Notes under the pieces: model-generated
The model's input: only the letters and a program-made list of their open reading frames with translations
What the model was told of the DNA's origin: nothing
The model's database searches: none
Origin: Pantoea sp050157905
GTDB lineage: Bacteria; Pseudomonadota; Gammaproteobacteria; Enterobacterales; Enterobacteriaceae
Direction: 5' to 3'
DNA: 64,000 bases
NCBI RefSeq assembly: GCF_050157905.1
Contig: NZ_JBKIWZ010000001.1
Location: forward strand, 558,001-622,000
Made by a program: the position numbers and the translations under genes
Part shown: one piece after another, positions 16,290 through 25,713 of the stretch
Position numbering within the stretch: the stretch's first letter is position 1
How the letters are laid out: each line of letters starts with the position of its first letter

Positions 16290-18056
16290 ATGAGTTTGCC
16301 AATCAGAGAGTTTGATGCCGTGGTGATCGGCGCAGGTGGCGCAGGCATGCGTGCCGCACTGCAAATCTCCCAGGGTGGCCAGAGCTGTGCGCTGCTGTCT
16401 AAAGTTTTCCCGACCCGTTCCCACACTGTTTCTGCGCAGGGCGGTATCACCGTTGCGCTGGGTAATACCCATGAAGATAACTGGGAATGGCACATGTATG
16501 ACACCGTCAAAGGTTCCGACTATATCGGTGACCAGGACGCGATTGAATATATGTGTAAAACCGGCCCGGAAGCGATCCTGGAGCTGGAGCACATGGGCCT
16601 GCCATTTTCCCGTCTGGAAGATGGTCGCGTCTATCAGCGTCCGTTTGGCGGCCAGTCGAAGAATTTCGGTGGTGAGCAGGCGGCACGTACGGCGGCCGCT
16701 GCTGACCGTACCGGTCACGCCTTACTGCACACCCTTTATCAGCAGAACCTGAAAAACAAAACCACGATTTTCTCAGAGTGGTACGCGCTGGATCTGGTGA
16801 AAAACGCCGATGGCGCAGTTGTCGGCTGTACGGCTATCTGCATCGAAACGGGCGAAACGGTCTACTTCAAAGCGAAAGCGACTATTCTGGCGACAGGTGG
16901 TGCGGGCCGTATCTATCAGTCAACCACCAATGCCCATATCAATACCGGTGACGGCGTCGGTATGGCACTGCGTGCGGGCGTACCGGTGCAGGATATGGAA
17001 ATGTGGCAGTTCCATCCGACCGGTATCGCAGGTGCGGGCGTGCTGGTCACCGAAGGCTGCCGTGGTGAGGGTGGCTATCTGCTGAACAAACATGGCGAAC
17101 GCTTCATGGAGCGCTATGCGCCAAACGCCAAAGATCTGGCGGGCCGTGACGTGGTTGCGCGCTCGATGATGATTGAAATCCGTGAAGGTCGCGGCTGTGA
17201 CGGTCCGTGGGGCCCGCACATTAAACTGAAACTCGACCATCTGGGTAAAGAGGTGCTGGAATCCCGTCTGCCGGGTATCCTTGAGCTGTCGCGCACCTTT
17301 GCACACGCCGATCCGATTAAAGAGCCGATTCCGGTGATCCCGACCTGCCACTACATGATGGGCGGTATCCCGACCAAAGTAACCGGTCAGGCACTGCGCG
17401 TGAATGAGCAGGGCGAAGATGTGGTCATCCCGGGCCTGTTCGCCGTCGGCGAAATCGCCTGCGTTTCGGTGCACGGCGCTAACCGTCTGGGCGGCAACTC
17501 TCTGCTCGACCTGGTCGTCTTTGGCCGTGCGGCTGGCCTGCATCTGCTGGAGAGTATTCAGGAGCAGGGTGAACTGCGCGATGCCACCGAAGATGAAATC
17601 GCCGTGGCGATGGCGCGCTTCAACCGCTGGGAAAACAACACCACCGGTGAAGACCCGGTTGAGATTCGTAAAGCGCTGCAGCGCTGTATGCAGAATAACT
17701 TCTCTGTGTTCCGCGAAGGTGAAGCAATGGCGCAGGGACTGGAAGAGCTGAAAGAAATTCGCCAGCGTCTGAAATCAGCCCGTCTGGATGACCGTTCACC
17801 GGATTTCAACACGCAGCGTATTGAGTGTCTGGAGCTGGATAACCTGATGGAGACGGCGTATGCCACGGCGGTGGCAGCGAACTATCGCACCGAAAGCCGC
17901 GGTGCCCACAGTCGCTTCGACTTCCCGGATCGTGATGATGAAAACTGGCTGTGCCACAGTCTTTATGTCCCGGAAACCGAAAGCATGACGCGCCGTGAGG
18001 TGAACATGCAGCCGAAACTGCGCGCGGCCTTCCCGCCGAAAGTGCGTACCTACTAA
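16290..18056 (+). CDS. sdhA: Succinate dehydrogenase flavoprotein subunit
   Basis: 588 residues, full length. The dinucleotide-binding motif VVIGAGGAGMRAA begins near residue 11; SHTVSAQGG holds His45, the covalent FAD attachment residue; QFHPTGIAGAGVLVTEG and the HGANRLGGNSLLDLVVFG segment are active-site and FAD-domain signatures. It oxidises succinate to fumarate on the cytoplasmic face of Complex II. Confidence 0.98.
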   Translation: MSLPIREFDAVVIGAGGAGMRAALQISQGGQSCALLSKVFPTRSHTVSAQGGITVALGNTHEDNWEWHMYDTVKGSDYIGDQDAIEYMCKTGPEAILELEHMGLPFSRLEDGRVYQRPFGGQSKNFGGEQAARTAAAADRTGHALLHTLYQQNLKNKTTIFSEWYALDLVKNADGAVVGCTAICIETGETVYFKAKATILATGGAGRIYQSTTNAHINTGDGVGMALRAGVPVQDMEMWQFHPTGIAGAGVLVTEGCRGEGGYLLNKHGERFMERYAPNAKDLAGRDVVARSMMIEIREGRGCDGPWGPHIKLKLDHLGKEVLESRLPGILELSRTFAHADPIKEPIPVIPTCHYMMGGIPTKVTGQALRVNEQGEDVVIPGLFAVGEIACVSVHGANRLGGNSLLDLVVFGRAAGLHLLESIQEQGELRDATEDEIAVAMARFNRWENNTTGEDPVEIRKALQRCMQNNFSVFREGEAMAQGLEELKEIRQRLKSARLDDRSPDFNTQRIECLELDNLMETAYATAVAANYRTESRGAHSRFDFPDRDDENWLCHSLYVPETESMTRREVNMQPKLRAAFPPKVRTY

Positions 18057-18070
18057 TTTCGGAGACGATC

Positions 18071-18787
18071 ATGAGACTCGAGTTTTCCATTTATCGCTAC
18101 AATCCGGACGTTGACGACAAGCCACGGATGCAGGATTACACCCTGGAATCGGAAGATGGCCGCGACATGATGCTGCTGGACGCGCTGATTCGCCTGAAAG
18201 AGAAAGATCCGACGCTGGCGTTTCGTCGCTCCTGCCGCGAAGGCGTCTGCGGCTCCGATGGCCTGAACATGAACGGCAAAAACGGCCTGGCCTGCATTAC
18301 GCCGGTTTCAGCCCTGGGCAACGGCAAACAGAAAATTGTTATCCGTCCGTTACCCGGTCTGCCGGTGGTGCGTGACTTGGTCGTAGACATGAGCCAGTTT
18401 TATGCGCAATATGAGAAAATTAAGCCTTTCCTGTTGAATAATGGGGAAAATCCGCCAGCACGTGAGCATCTGCAGTCACCGGATGAGCGCGAGCACCTGG
18501 ATGGCCTGTATGAATGTATTCTTTGTGCCTGCTGCTCTACCTCATGCCCGTCATTCTGGTGGAATCCTGAGAAATTCATTGGCCCTGCCGGTCTGCTGGC
18601 TGCGTACCGCTTCCTGATTGACAGCCGCGACACCGAAACCGAGTCGCGCCTCGATAATCTGAATGATGCATTCAGCGTATTCCGCTGCCACAGCATCATG
18701 AACTGTGTGAGCGTCTGTCCGAAAGGGCTGAACCCGACACGCGCCATCGGCCATATCAAGTCGATGCTGCTGCAGCGCGGCGCATAG
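18071..18787 (+). CDS. sdhB: Succinate dehydrogenase iron-sulfur subunit
   Basis: 238 residues. The three cluster motifs are present in order: SCREGVCGSDG plus a later Cys for the 2Fe-2S, CILCACCSTSCP for the 4Fe-4S, and CHSIMNCVSVCPKG for the 3Fe-4S and the remaining ligands. It carries electrons from SdhA FAD to the quinone site. A terminator-like hairpin follows 10 bp downstream, before sucA. Confidence 0.98.
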   Translation: MRLEFSIYRYNPDVDDKPRMQDYTLESEDGRDMMLLDALIRLKEKDPTLAFRRSCREGVCGSDGLNMNGKNGLACITPVSALGNGKQKIVIRPLPGLPVVRDLVVDMSQFYAQYEKIKPFLLNNGENPPAREHLQSPDEREHLDGLYECILCACCSTSCPSFWWNPEKFIGPAGLLAAYRFLIDSRDTETESRLDNLNDAFSVFRCHSIMNCVSVCPKGLNPTRAIGHIKSMLLQRGA

Positions 18788-18797
18788 TGACACACTG

Positions 18798-18824
18798 CCG
18801 GGAACCTCAGGTTCCCGGTGTTTT
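18798..18824 (+). terminator. Hairpin between sdhB and sucA, possible partial terminator
   Basis: Perfect 10-bp arms CCGGGAACCT / AGGTTCCCGG around a single C, followed by TGTTTT. The very small nominal loop means the tip would open in RNA. The rest of the 200-bp gap has a second imperfect inverted repeat (about 18826-18872, AACCTCTGTAA with TTACAAAGGTT) and the sucA ribosome site. Confidence 0.6.
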
Positions 18825-18987
18825 ACGGAAACCTCTGTAAGCGCGGTGATGACCACGTTTACAAAGGTTCCCTTACGGGCCACGCGCGCTGCGCAAAGTG
18901 CTCGTATCGCTGAACTCACTACGGCAAACCGCGAAAGCGGCAACAAATGAAACCTCAAAAAAGCATAGCAATGCTTAAGGGATCACA

Positions 18988-21795
18988 ATGCAGAACAGCG
19001 CGATGAAGCCCTGGCTGGACTCTTCCTGGCTGGCCGGCGCGAATCAGTCTTACATAGAGCAGCTCTATGAGGATTTCCTGACCGATCCTGACTCTGTCGA
19101 TGCAGTGTGGCGCTCGATGTTCCAACAGTTACCGGGCACCGGAATGAAACCTGAGCAGTTTCACTCCACCACACGTGAGTACTTCCGTCGCCTGGCGAAA
19201 GACGCATCTCGTTACACCTCATCTCTCTCCGATCCGGAAACTAACTCCAAGCAAGTGAAAGTGCTGCAGCTGATCAACGCGTTTCGTTTCCGCGGCCATC
19301 AGCATGCCAATCTTGATCCGCTCGGCCTGTGGAAACAGGACCGGGTTGCCGATCTTGACCCCGCTTTTCACGATCTGACTGAGGCCGATTTTCAGGAAAG
19401 CTTTAACGTCGGCTCTTTCGCCATCGGCAAAGAGACCATGAAGCTGGCCGATCTCTTTGAGGCGCTGACCCAGACGTACTGCGGCTCAATTGGTGCGGAG
19501 TATATGCACATCAACAACACGGACGAAAAACGCTGGATTCAGCAGCGTCTGGAGTCTGTCGCGGGCCGTGCAACCTTCAGCAACGACGAGAAAAAAGGTT
19601 TCCTGAAAGAGCTGACCGCAGCAGAAGGGCTGGAAAAATACCTGGGCGCGAAATTCCCGGGTGCTAAACGCTTCTCGCTGGAAGGCGGCGATGCGCTGGT
19701 GCCCATGCTGCGCGAGATGATTCGTCACGCTGGTAAAAGCGGCACCCGTGAAGTGGTACTGGGAATGGCGCACCGTGGTCGTCTCAACGTGCTGATTAAC
19801 GTGCTGGGTAAAAAGCCTCAGGATCTGTTCGACGAGTTCGCGGGCAAGCATAAAGAGCATCTTGGCACGGGTGACGTGAAGTACCACATGGGCTTCTCCT
19901 CAGACGTGGAAACGGAAGGCGGCCTGGTTCACCTGGCGCTGGCGTTTAACCCGTCACATCTGGAAATCGTCAGCCCGGTAGTCATGGGATCTGTTCGCGC
20001 CCGTCTGGATCGTCTGGATGAACCTGCCAGCAATAAAGTATTACCGATCACCATTCACGGTGATGCGGCCGTCATCGGCCAGGGCGTGGTGCAGGAAACC
20101 CTGAACATGTCTCAGGCGCGTGGCTATGAAGTGGGCGGTACCGTTCGCATTGTGATCAACAACCAGGTTGGCTTCACTACCTCCAACCCGAAAGATGCGC
20201 GTTCAACCCCTTACTGCACCGACATCGGCAAGATGGTGCTGGCTCCGATTTTCCACGTCAACGCGGACGATCCGGAAGCTGTCGCGTTTGTGACCCGTCT
20301 GGCGCTCGACTACCGCAACACCTTTAAGCGTGATGTGTTTATCGATCTGGTCTGCTATCGCCGTCATGGTCACAACGAGGCGGATGAGCCAAGTGCGACT
20401 CAGCCGCTGATGTACCAGAAAATCAAAAAACACCCGACGCCACGTAAAATTTACGCCGACCGTCTGGAAGGCGAAGCCATCGCCACCCAGGAAGATGCGA
20501 CCGAGATGGTCAATCTTTATCGCGACGCGCTGGATGCGGGCGAGTGTGTGGTGCCGGAATGGCGTCCGATGAGCCTGCACTCCTTTACCTGGTCGCCTTA
20601 CCTGAACCATGAGTGGGACGAGCCTTATCCGGCCCAGGTCGAGATGAAACGTCTTAAGGAGCTGGCGCTGCGTATCAGCCAGGTGCCTGAAGAAGTCGAA
20701 GTGCAGTCGCGTGTTGCCAAAATTTACAACGACCGTCGTCTGATGGCCGAAGGCGAGAAAGCTTTTGACTGGGGCGGCGCGGAAAACCTGGCCTACGCCA
20801 CGCTGGTGGATGAGGGCATTCCGGTGCGTCTGTCGGGCGAAGATAGTGGTCGCGGCACCTTCTTCCATCGTCATGCGGTGATCCACAACCAGTCAAACGG
20901 TTCAACCTATACCCCTCTGCACCATGTGCATAGCGGTCAGGGTCAGTTCAAAGTGTGGGACTCCGTGCTTTCTGAAGAGGCGGTGCTGGCATTCGAATAT
21001 GGCTACGCCACCGCAGAGCCGCGCATCCTGACCATCTGGGAAGCGCAGTTTGGTGACTTCGCCAACGGCGCTCAGGTTGTTATTGACCAGTTCATCAGCT
21101 CTGGCGAGCAGAAGTGGGGCCGGATGTGTGGTCTGGTCATGCTGCTGCCACACGGCTATGAAGGACAGGGCCCGGAGCACTCCTCGGCGCGTCTGGAACG
21201 CTATCTGCAACTTTGCGCTGAGCAGAACATGCAGGTCTGCGTGCCGTCCACGCCAGCGCAGGTTTACCACATGCTGCGTCGTCAGGCGCTGCGCGGTATG
21301 CGTCGTCCACTGATTGTGATGTCACCGAAATCGCTGCTGCGTCACCCGCTGGCGATCTCCACGCTGGATGAGCTGGCAAATGGCAGCTTCCAGCCCGCCA
21401 TTGGTGAAATCGACGATCTGGATCCGCAGGGCGTTAAACGTGTCGTGCTCTGTTCCGGTAAAGTCTATTACGACCTGCTGGAGCAGCGTCGTAAAAACGA
21501 GCAGACCGATGTGGCTATCGTGCGCATCGAGCAGCTTTATCCATTCCCGCATCCGGCGGTGCAGGAAGCATTAAAAGCGTATTCTCACGTACAGGACTTT
21601 GTCTGGTGCCAGGAAGAGCCGCTGAATCAGGGCGCCTGGTATTGCAGTCAGCATCACTTCCGTGAAGTTGTGCCGTTTGGCGCCACTTTACGTTATGCCG
21701 GCCGCCCGGCCTCGGCTTCACCGGCCGTGGGTTACATGTCCGTACACCAACAACAGCAGCAAGACCTGGTTAATGACGCGCTGAACGTTAATTAA
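18988..21795 (+). CDS. sucA: 2-oxoglutarate dehydrogenase E1 component
   Basis: 935 residues, full length. Thiamine-diphosphate enzyme that decarboxylates 2-oxoglutarate and reductively succinylates the lipoyl group of SucB. Signatures: MAHRGRLNVLINVLGK, the ThDP/Mg region IHGDAAVIGQGVVQETLNMS, the CYRRHGHNEADEPSATQP loop, and the C-terminal WCQEEPLNQGAWY. The SGEDSGRGTFFHRHAV segment is the active-site loop of the second domain. AAGGGATCAC before the ATG is the ribosome site. Confidence 0.98.
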   Translation: MQNSAMKPWLDSSWLAGANQSYIEQLYEDFLTDPDSVDAVWRSMFQQLPGTGMKPEQFHSTTREYFRRLAKDASRYTSSLSDPETNSKQVKVLQLINAFRFRGHQHANLDPLGLWKQDRVADLDPAFHDLTEADFQESFNVGSFAIGKETMKLADLFEALTQTYCGSIGAEYMHINNTDEKRWIQQRLESVAGRATFSNDEKKGFLKELTAAEGLEKYLGAKFPGAKRFSLEGGDALVPMLREMIRHAGKSGTREVVLGMAHRGRLNVLINVLGKKPQDLFDEFAGKHKEHLGTGDVKYHMGFSSDVETEGGLVHLALAFNPSHLEIVSPVVMGSVRARLDRLDEPASNKVLPITIHGDAAVIGQGVVQETLNMSQARGYEVGGTVRIVINNQVGFTTSNPKDARSTPYCTDIGKMVLAPIFHVNADDPEAVAFVTRLALDYRNTFKRDVFIDLVCYRRHGHNEADEPSATQPLMYQKIKKHPTPRKIYADRLEGEAIATQEDATEMVNLYRDALDAGECVVPEWRPMSLHSFTWSPYLNHEWDEPYPAQVEMKRLKELALRISQVPEEVEVQSRVAKIYNDRRLMAEGEKAFDWGGAENLAYATLVDEGIPVRLSGEDSGRGTFFHRHAVIHNQSNGSTYTPLHHVHSGQGQFKVWDSVLSEEAVLAFEYGYATAEPRILTIWEAQFGDFANGAQVVIDQFISSGEQKWGRMCGLVMLLPHGYEGQGPEHSSARLERYLQLCAEQNMQVCVPSTPAQVYHMLRRQALRGMRRPLIVMSPKSLLRHPLAISTLDELANGSFQPAIGEIDDLDPQGVKRVVLCSGKVYYDLLEQRRKNEQTDVAIVRIEQLYPFPHPAVQEALKAYSHVQDFVWCQEEPLNQGAWYCSQHHFREVVPFGATLRYAGRPASASPAVGYMSVHQQQQQDLVNDALNVN

Positions 21796-21810
21796 TTAAA
21801 AGGAAAGATA

Positions 21811-23031
21811 ATGAGTAGCGTAGATATTCTCGTTCCCGACCTGCCTGAATCGGTTGCCGATGCCTCAGTGGCAACCTGGCACAAAAAACCAGGCGATGCC
21901 GTCACTCGCGATGAAGTGCTGGTTGAAATCGAAACCGATAAAGTGGTGCTGGAAGTGCCAGCCGCTGCGGACGGTATCCTGGAAGCCGTTCTGGAAGAAG
22001 AGGGCGCCACCGTCACATCCCGCCAGATCCTGGGTCGCCTGAAAGAGGGCAACAGTGCCGGTAAAGAGACCAGCGCAAAATCTGAAAGCAAAGAGTCGAC
22101 TCCGGCTCAGCGTCAGACTGCGTCTCTGGAAGAAGAGAGCAACGATGCACTCAGCCCGGCGATTCGCCGCCTGATTGCCGAACACAACCTGGATGCTTCG
22201 CAGATTAAAGGCAGCGGTGTGGGCGGACGTCTGACCCGCGAAGATGTTGAAAAACATCTGGCGAATGCACCGAAGGCCAGCGCTGCCGCGCCGGCAGCGG
22301 ACACTGCGGCGGTACAGCAGCCTGTTGCCAATCGCAGCGAAAAACGCGTGCCGATGACCCGTCTGCGCAAGCGCGTGGCCGAGCGTCTGCTGGAAGCGAA
22401 AAACAGCACCGCGATGCTGACGACCTTCAACGAAATCAACATGAAGCCGATCATGGATCTGCGCAAGCAGTATGGTGAGGCGTTCGAGAAGCGTCACGGC
22501 GTGCGTCTGGGCTTTATGTCTTTCTACCTGAAAGCGGTCGTTGAAGCGCTGAAACGCTATCCGGAAGTGAATGCGTCTATCGATGGTGAAGATGTGGTTT
22601 ACCACAACTACTTCGATGTCAGCATCGCTGTCTCCACGCCGCGTGGCCTGGTCACACCGGTTCTGCGTGATGTGGATGCGCTGAGCATGGCGGACATCGA
22701 GAAGAAAATTAAAGAGCTGGCGGTGAAAGGCCGTGATGGCAAGCTGACCGTGGAAGACCTGACCGGCGGTAACTTCACCATTACCAATGGCGGCGTCTTT
22801 GGTTCGCTGATGTCCACCCCGATCATCAACCCACCGCAGAGCGCCATCCTGGGTATGCACGCTATCAAAGATCGCCCGATGGCGGTCAATGGTCAGGTTG
22901 TGGTGCTGCCTATGATGTACCTGGCACTCTCTTATGACCACCGTCTGATCGATGGCCGCGAATCAGTAGGTTATCTGGTTGCAGTGAAAGAGATGCTGGA
23001 AGATCCGGCGCGCCTGCTGCTGGATGTCTGA
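21811..23031 (+). CDS. sucB: Dihydrolipoamide succinyltransferase (E2)
   Basis: 406 residues. Lipoyl domain at about 1-78 with the lipoylated Lys44 in ETDKVVLEVP; a flexible Ala/Ser-rich linker; a peripheral-subunit binding domain at about 115-150 (SPAIRRLIAEHNLD); a second linker; the catalytic core from about 175 with SYDHRLIDGRE, whose His and Asp form the acyltransferase site. It builds the 24-mer core of the 2-oxoglutarate dehydrogenase complex. Its gene follows sucA by 15 bp. Confidence 0.98.
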   Translation: MSSVDILVPDLPESVADASVATWHKKPGDAVTRDEVLVEIETDKVVLEVPAAADGILEAVLEEEGATVTSRQILGRLKEGNSAGKETSAKSESKESTPAQRQTASLEEESNDALSPAIRRLIAEHNLDASQIKGSGVGGRLTREDVEKHLANAPKASAAAPAADTAAVQQPVANRSEKRVPMTRLRKRVAERLLEAKNSTAMLTTFNEINMKPIMDLRKQYGEAFEKRHGVRLGFMSFYLKAVVEALKRYPEVNASIDGEDVVYHNYFDVSIAVSTPRGLVTPVLRDVDALSMADIEKKIKELAVKGRDGKLTVEDLTGGNFTITNGGVFGSLMSTPIINPPQSAILGMHAIKDRPMAVNGQVVVLPMMYLALSYDHRLIDGRESVGYLVAVKEMLEDPARLLLDV

Positions 23032-23039
23032 TTTTTACC

Positions 23040-23058
23040 GGGCGCGCCCTGCGCGCCC
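23040..23058. other. Intercistronic stem-loop sucB-sucC
   Basis: GGGCGCG / CGCGCCC with a 5-base loop in the 67-bp gap. There is no T-tract, so it is more likely an RNA stability or processing hairpin than a terminator. Confidence 0.5.
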
Positions 23059-23098
23059 AACCTCATTACTCTTTTCAGACCTGAATGGATAGAACATC

Positions 23099-24265
23099 AT
23101 GAACTTACACGAATACCAGGCGAAACAGCTGTTTGCACGGTATGGCATGCCGGCACCAACGGGTTACGCCTGTACTACACCACGTGAAGCGGAAGAAGCA
23201 GCCTCTAAAATTGGCGCAGGCCCGTGGGTAGTTAAATGTCAGGTTCATGCCGGTGGCCGCGGTAAAGCGGGCGGTGTGAAAGTGGTTAACAGCAAAGAAG
23301 AGATCCGTGCTTTTGCTGAAAACTGGCTGGGCAAGCGTCTGGTGACCTACCAGACAGATGCAAACGGTCAGCCGGTTAACCAGATTCTGGTTGAAGCGGC
23401 GACAGATATCGATCAGGAGCTCTACCTGGGTGCCGTAGTCGATCGTGCGACGCGTCGCGTGATTTTCATGGCCTCGACCGAAGGCGGCGTGGAAATCGAG
23501 AAAGTTGCGGAAGAAACCCCGCACCTGATCCACAAAATGGCACTGGATCCGCTGACCGGCCCGCAGCCTTATCAGGGTCGCGAACTGGCCTTTAAACTGG
23601 GCCTGACCGGTAAGCTGGTAGGCCAGTTCACTAAGATCTTCATGGGTCTGGCGACCCTGTTCCTGGAGCGCGATCTGGCGATGGTTGAAATCAACCCGCT
23701 GGTCATCACCAAACAGGGCGATCTGATCTGTCTGGATGGCAAACTGGGTGCCGATGGCAATGCCCTGTTCCGTCAGCCAGAGCTGCGCGAAATGCGCGAT
23801 CCAAGCCAGGAAGATCCGCGTGAAGCTCATGCAACACAGTGGGAACTGAACTATGTTGCGCTGGAAGGCAACATCGGTTGTATGGTTAACGGCGCAGGCC
23901 TGGCGATGGGTACCATGGATATCGTTAAGCACCACGGCGGTCAGCCAGCCAACTTCCTGGATGTCGGCGGCGGCGCAACCAAAGAGCGCGTAACCGAAGC
24001 CTTCAAAATCATCCTGTCTGACGATGCGGTGAAAGCCGTCTTCGTGAACATCTTCGGCGGTATTGTACGCTGCGACCTGATTGCTGACGGCATCATCGGC
24101 GCCGTCGCTGAAGTGGGTGTGAACGTGCCGGTAGTGGTACGTCTGGAAGGTAACAACGCCGAGCTGGGCGCCCAGAAACTGGCGGACAGCGGTCTGAACA
24201 TCATTGCAGCAACCAGCCTGACAGACGCCGCACAGCGTGTTGTTGCTGCCGCGGAGGGTAAATAA
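23099..24265 (+). CDS. sucC: Succinyl-CoA synthetase beta subunit
   Basis: 388 residues, ATP-grasp fold. The start MNLHEYQAKQLFARYG, the nucleotide-binding VHAGGRGKAGGVK segment, the EINPLV segment and the C-terminal NIFGGIVRCD and VVRLEGNNAELG loops are conserved. It couples succinyl-CoA cleavage to nucleotide phosphorylation with SucD. The stop overlaps the sucD ATG by one base. Confidence 0.98.
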   Translation: MNLHEYQAKQLFARYGMPAPTGYACTTPREAEEAASKIGAGPWVVKCQVHAGGRGKAGGVKVVNSKEEIRAFAENWLGKRLVTYQTDANGQPVNQILVEAATDIDQELYLGAVVDRATRRVIFMASTEGGVEIEKVAEETPHLIHKMALDPLTGPQPYQGRELAFKLGLTGKLVGQFTKIFMGLATLFLERDLAMVEINPLVITKQGDLICLDGKLGADGNALFRQPELREMRDPSQEDPREAHATQWELNYVALEGNIGCMVNGAGLAMGTMDIVKHHGGQPANFLDVGGGATKERVTEAFKIILSDDAVKAVFVNIFGGIVRCDLIADGIIGAVAEVGVNVPVVVRLEGNNAELGAQKLADSGLNIIAATSLTDAAQRVVAAAEGK

Positions 24266-25140
24266 TGTCCATTCTGATCGACAAAAACACCAAAGTCATC
24301 TGCCAGGGTTTCACTGGCGGCCAGGGGACTTTCCACTCTGAGCAGGCGCTGGCCTATGGTACGCAGCTGGTTGGCGGCGTGACCCCGGGTAAAGGCGGCA
24401 CCACCCATCTTGGCCTGCCGGTGTTTAACACCGTGCGCGAGGCGGTAGAAGCGACTGGCGCTACTGCCACCGTGATCTACGTTCCGGCGCCGTTCTGCAA
24501 AGATGGCATCCTGGAAGCGATCGAAGCGGGCATCAAACTGATCATTACCATCACCGAAGGTATCCCGACGCTGGATATGCTGACCGTGAAAATGAAACTG
24601 GATGAAGCTGGCGTGCGGATGATCGGTCCAAACTGTCCGGGCGTCATTACCCCTGGCGAATGTAAAATCGGCATCATGCCTGGCCACATTCACCAGCCGG
24701 GCCGCGTGGGTATCGTTTCCCGTTCCGGTACCCTGACGTATGAAGCGGTGAAACAGACCACGGATATCGGTTACGGTCAGTCCACCTGCGTCGGCATCGG
24801 CGGTGACCCGATCCCAGGTTCTAACTTCATCGACATCCTGAAAATGTTCCAGGACGATCCGCAGACGGAAGCGATCGTCATGATCGGTGAGATCGGCGGC
24901 AGCGCAGAAGAAGAAGCCGCAGCCTTCATCAAAGAGCACGTGACTAAGCCCGTCGTCGGCTATATCGCGGGTGTGACCGCGCCGAAAGGCAAGCGTATGG
25001 GTCATGCCGGTGCGATCATCGCCGGGGGCAAAGGCACCGCAGATGAGAAGTTTGCTGCACTGGAAGCCGCAGGCGTGAAAACCGTTCGCAGCCTGGCGGA
25101 CATCGGTGACGCGGTGAAAGCCGTTTTACCTGCTCGCTGA
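24265..25140 (+). CDS. sucD: Succinyl-CoA synthetase alpha subunit
   Basis: 291 residues. N-terminal CoA-binding Rossmann domain (GFTGGQGTFHSEQA), ITEGIPTLDM, GPNCPGVITP and the phosphohistidine His247 in KRMGHAGAII. It forms an alpha2beta2 enzyme with SucC. It is the last gene of the sdh-suc block; an intrinsic terminator with a UUCG tetraloop follows about 20 bp downstream. Confidence 0.98.
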   Translation: MSILIDKNTKVICQGFTGGQGTFHSEQALAYGTQLVGGVTPGKGGTTHLGLPVFNTVREAVEATGATATVIYVPAPFCKDGILEAIEAGIKLIITITEGIPTLDMLTVKMKLDEAGVRMIGPNCPGVITPGECKIGIMPGHIHQPGRVGIVSRSGTLTYEAVKQTTDIGYGQSTCVGIGGDPIPGSNFIDILKMFQDDPQTEAIVMIGEIGGSAEEEAAAFIKEHVTKPVVGYIAGVTAPKGKRMGHAGAIIAGGKGTADEKFAALEAAGVKTVRSLADIGDAVKAVLPAR

Positions 25141-25161
25141 ATCTGATTGACGGATGTTAAG

Positions 25162-25187
25162 AAGCCACCTTCGGGTGGCTTTTTTTA
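25162..25187 (+). terminator. Terminator of the sdh-suc operon
   Basis: AGCCACC, loop TTCG, GGTGGCT, then seven T. In E. coli the 3' end of this operon is processed to the small RNA SdhX; the short sequence from the sucD stop to this terminator is the equivalent position. Confidence 0.9.
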
Positions 25188-25713
25188 TGGGCGGAACGGA
25201 CAAACAGACGGGCACTGGCAGCGAGAAGCGGGGCTGTCAGATGACCATGGTGTCATCTATTACGTTAACAGATAGTGGCGTGAGTAAACTATTTACTCAT
25301 TTCAGATTTCATTAATGACATCTTATTAACAAGAAACCGACCTGACTCGATCTGGAAACTTATTGCGTTAATCCAGATCAATTAATCACGATTTATATCC
25401 AACTATAGTGCTGGCAAAGCGCAGCGTTAAAGGCGTAAATTGCGCTGCATCAATCCAGCCTTTTACACAGATTTTCAAACGTCTGCTCAGCCCGGGATGA
25501 CACCCGCTTTTCTCCTGTTTAAGCACGCGTTCATGAAAGCGCGGATTGACAATTCTCAGAGCTGCCTTATTCACGACTTGCCTGGTCAGGCAGCTCATAG
25601 TCCTGTTCTGCGGGTCATAAAAACCGGAATTAATAAACAGTCGTTCCTGACTCTGATTACGTCCGATTTCATCGCGTGCGTGATGGAGACAAAGCGAGGA
25701 GCAAGGAGTCTTT
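25188..25713. promoter_or_regulatory. cydA upstream region with two perfect inverted repeats
   Basis: 526 bp without a credible gene. It contains TGAGTAAA / TTTACTCA around CTA (25281-25299) and GATCTGGA / TCCAGATC with a 15-bp spacer (25349-25379). Several GTTAA-type words that fit ArcA recognition occur (near 25264, 25325 and 25367). E. coli cydAB is controlled by ArcA and FNR; I could not place a convincing FNR box here. The cydA ribosome site AAGGAG is near 25704. Confidence 0.5.

Noticed and set aside
23105..25005. Long minus-strand frames (276 and 354 codons) opposite sucC and sucD
   Set aside because: Shadows of highly expressed, codon-biased genes; no recognisable family, no ribosome site.
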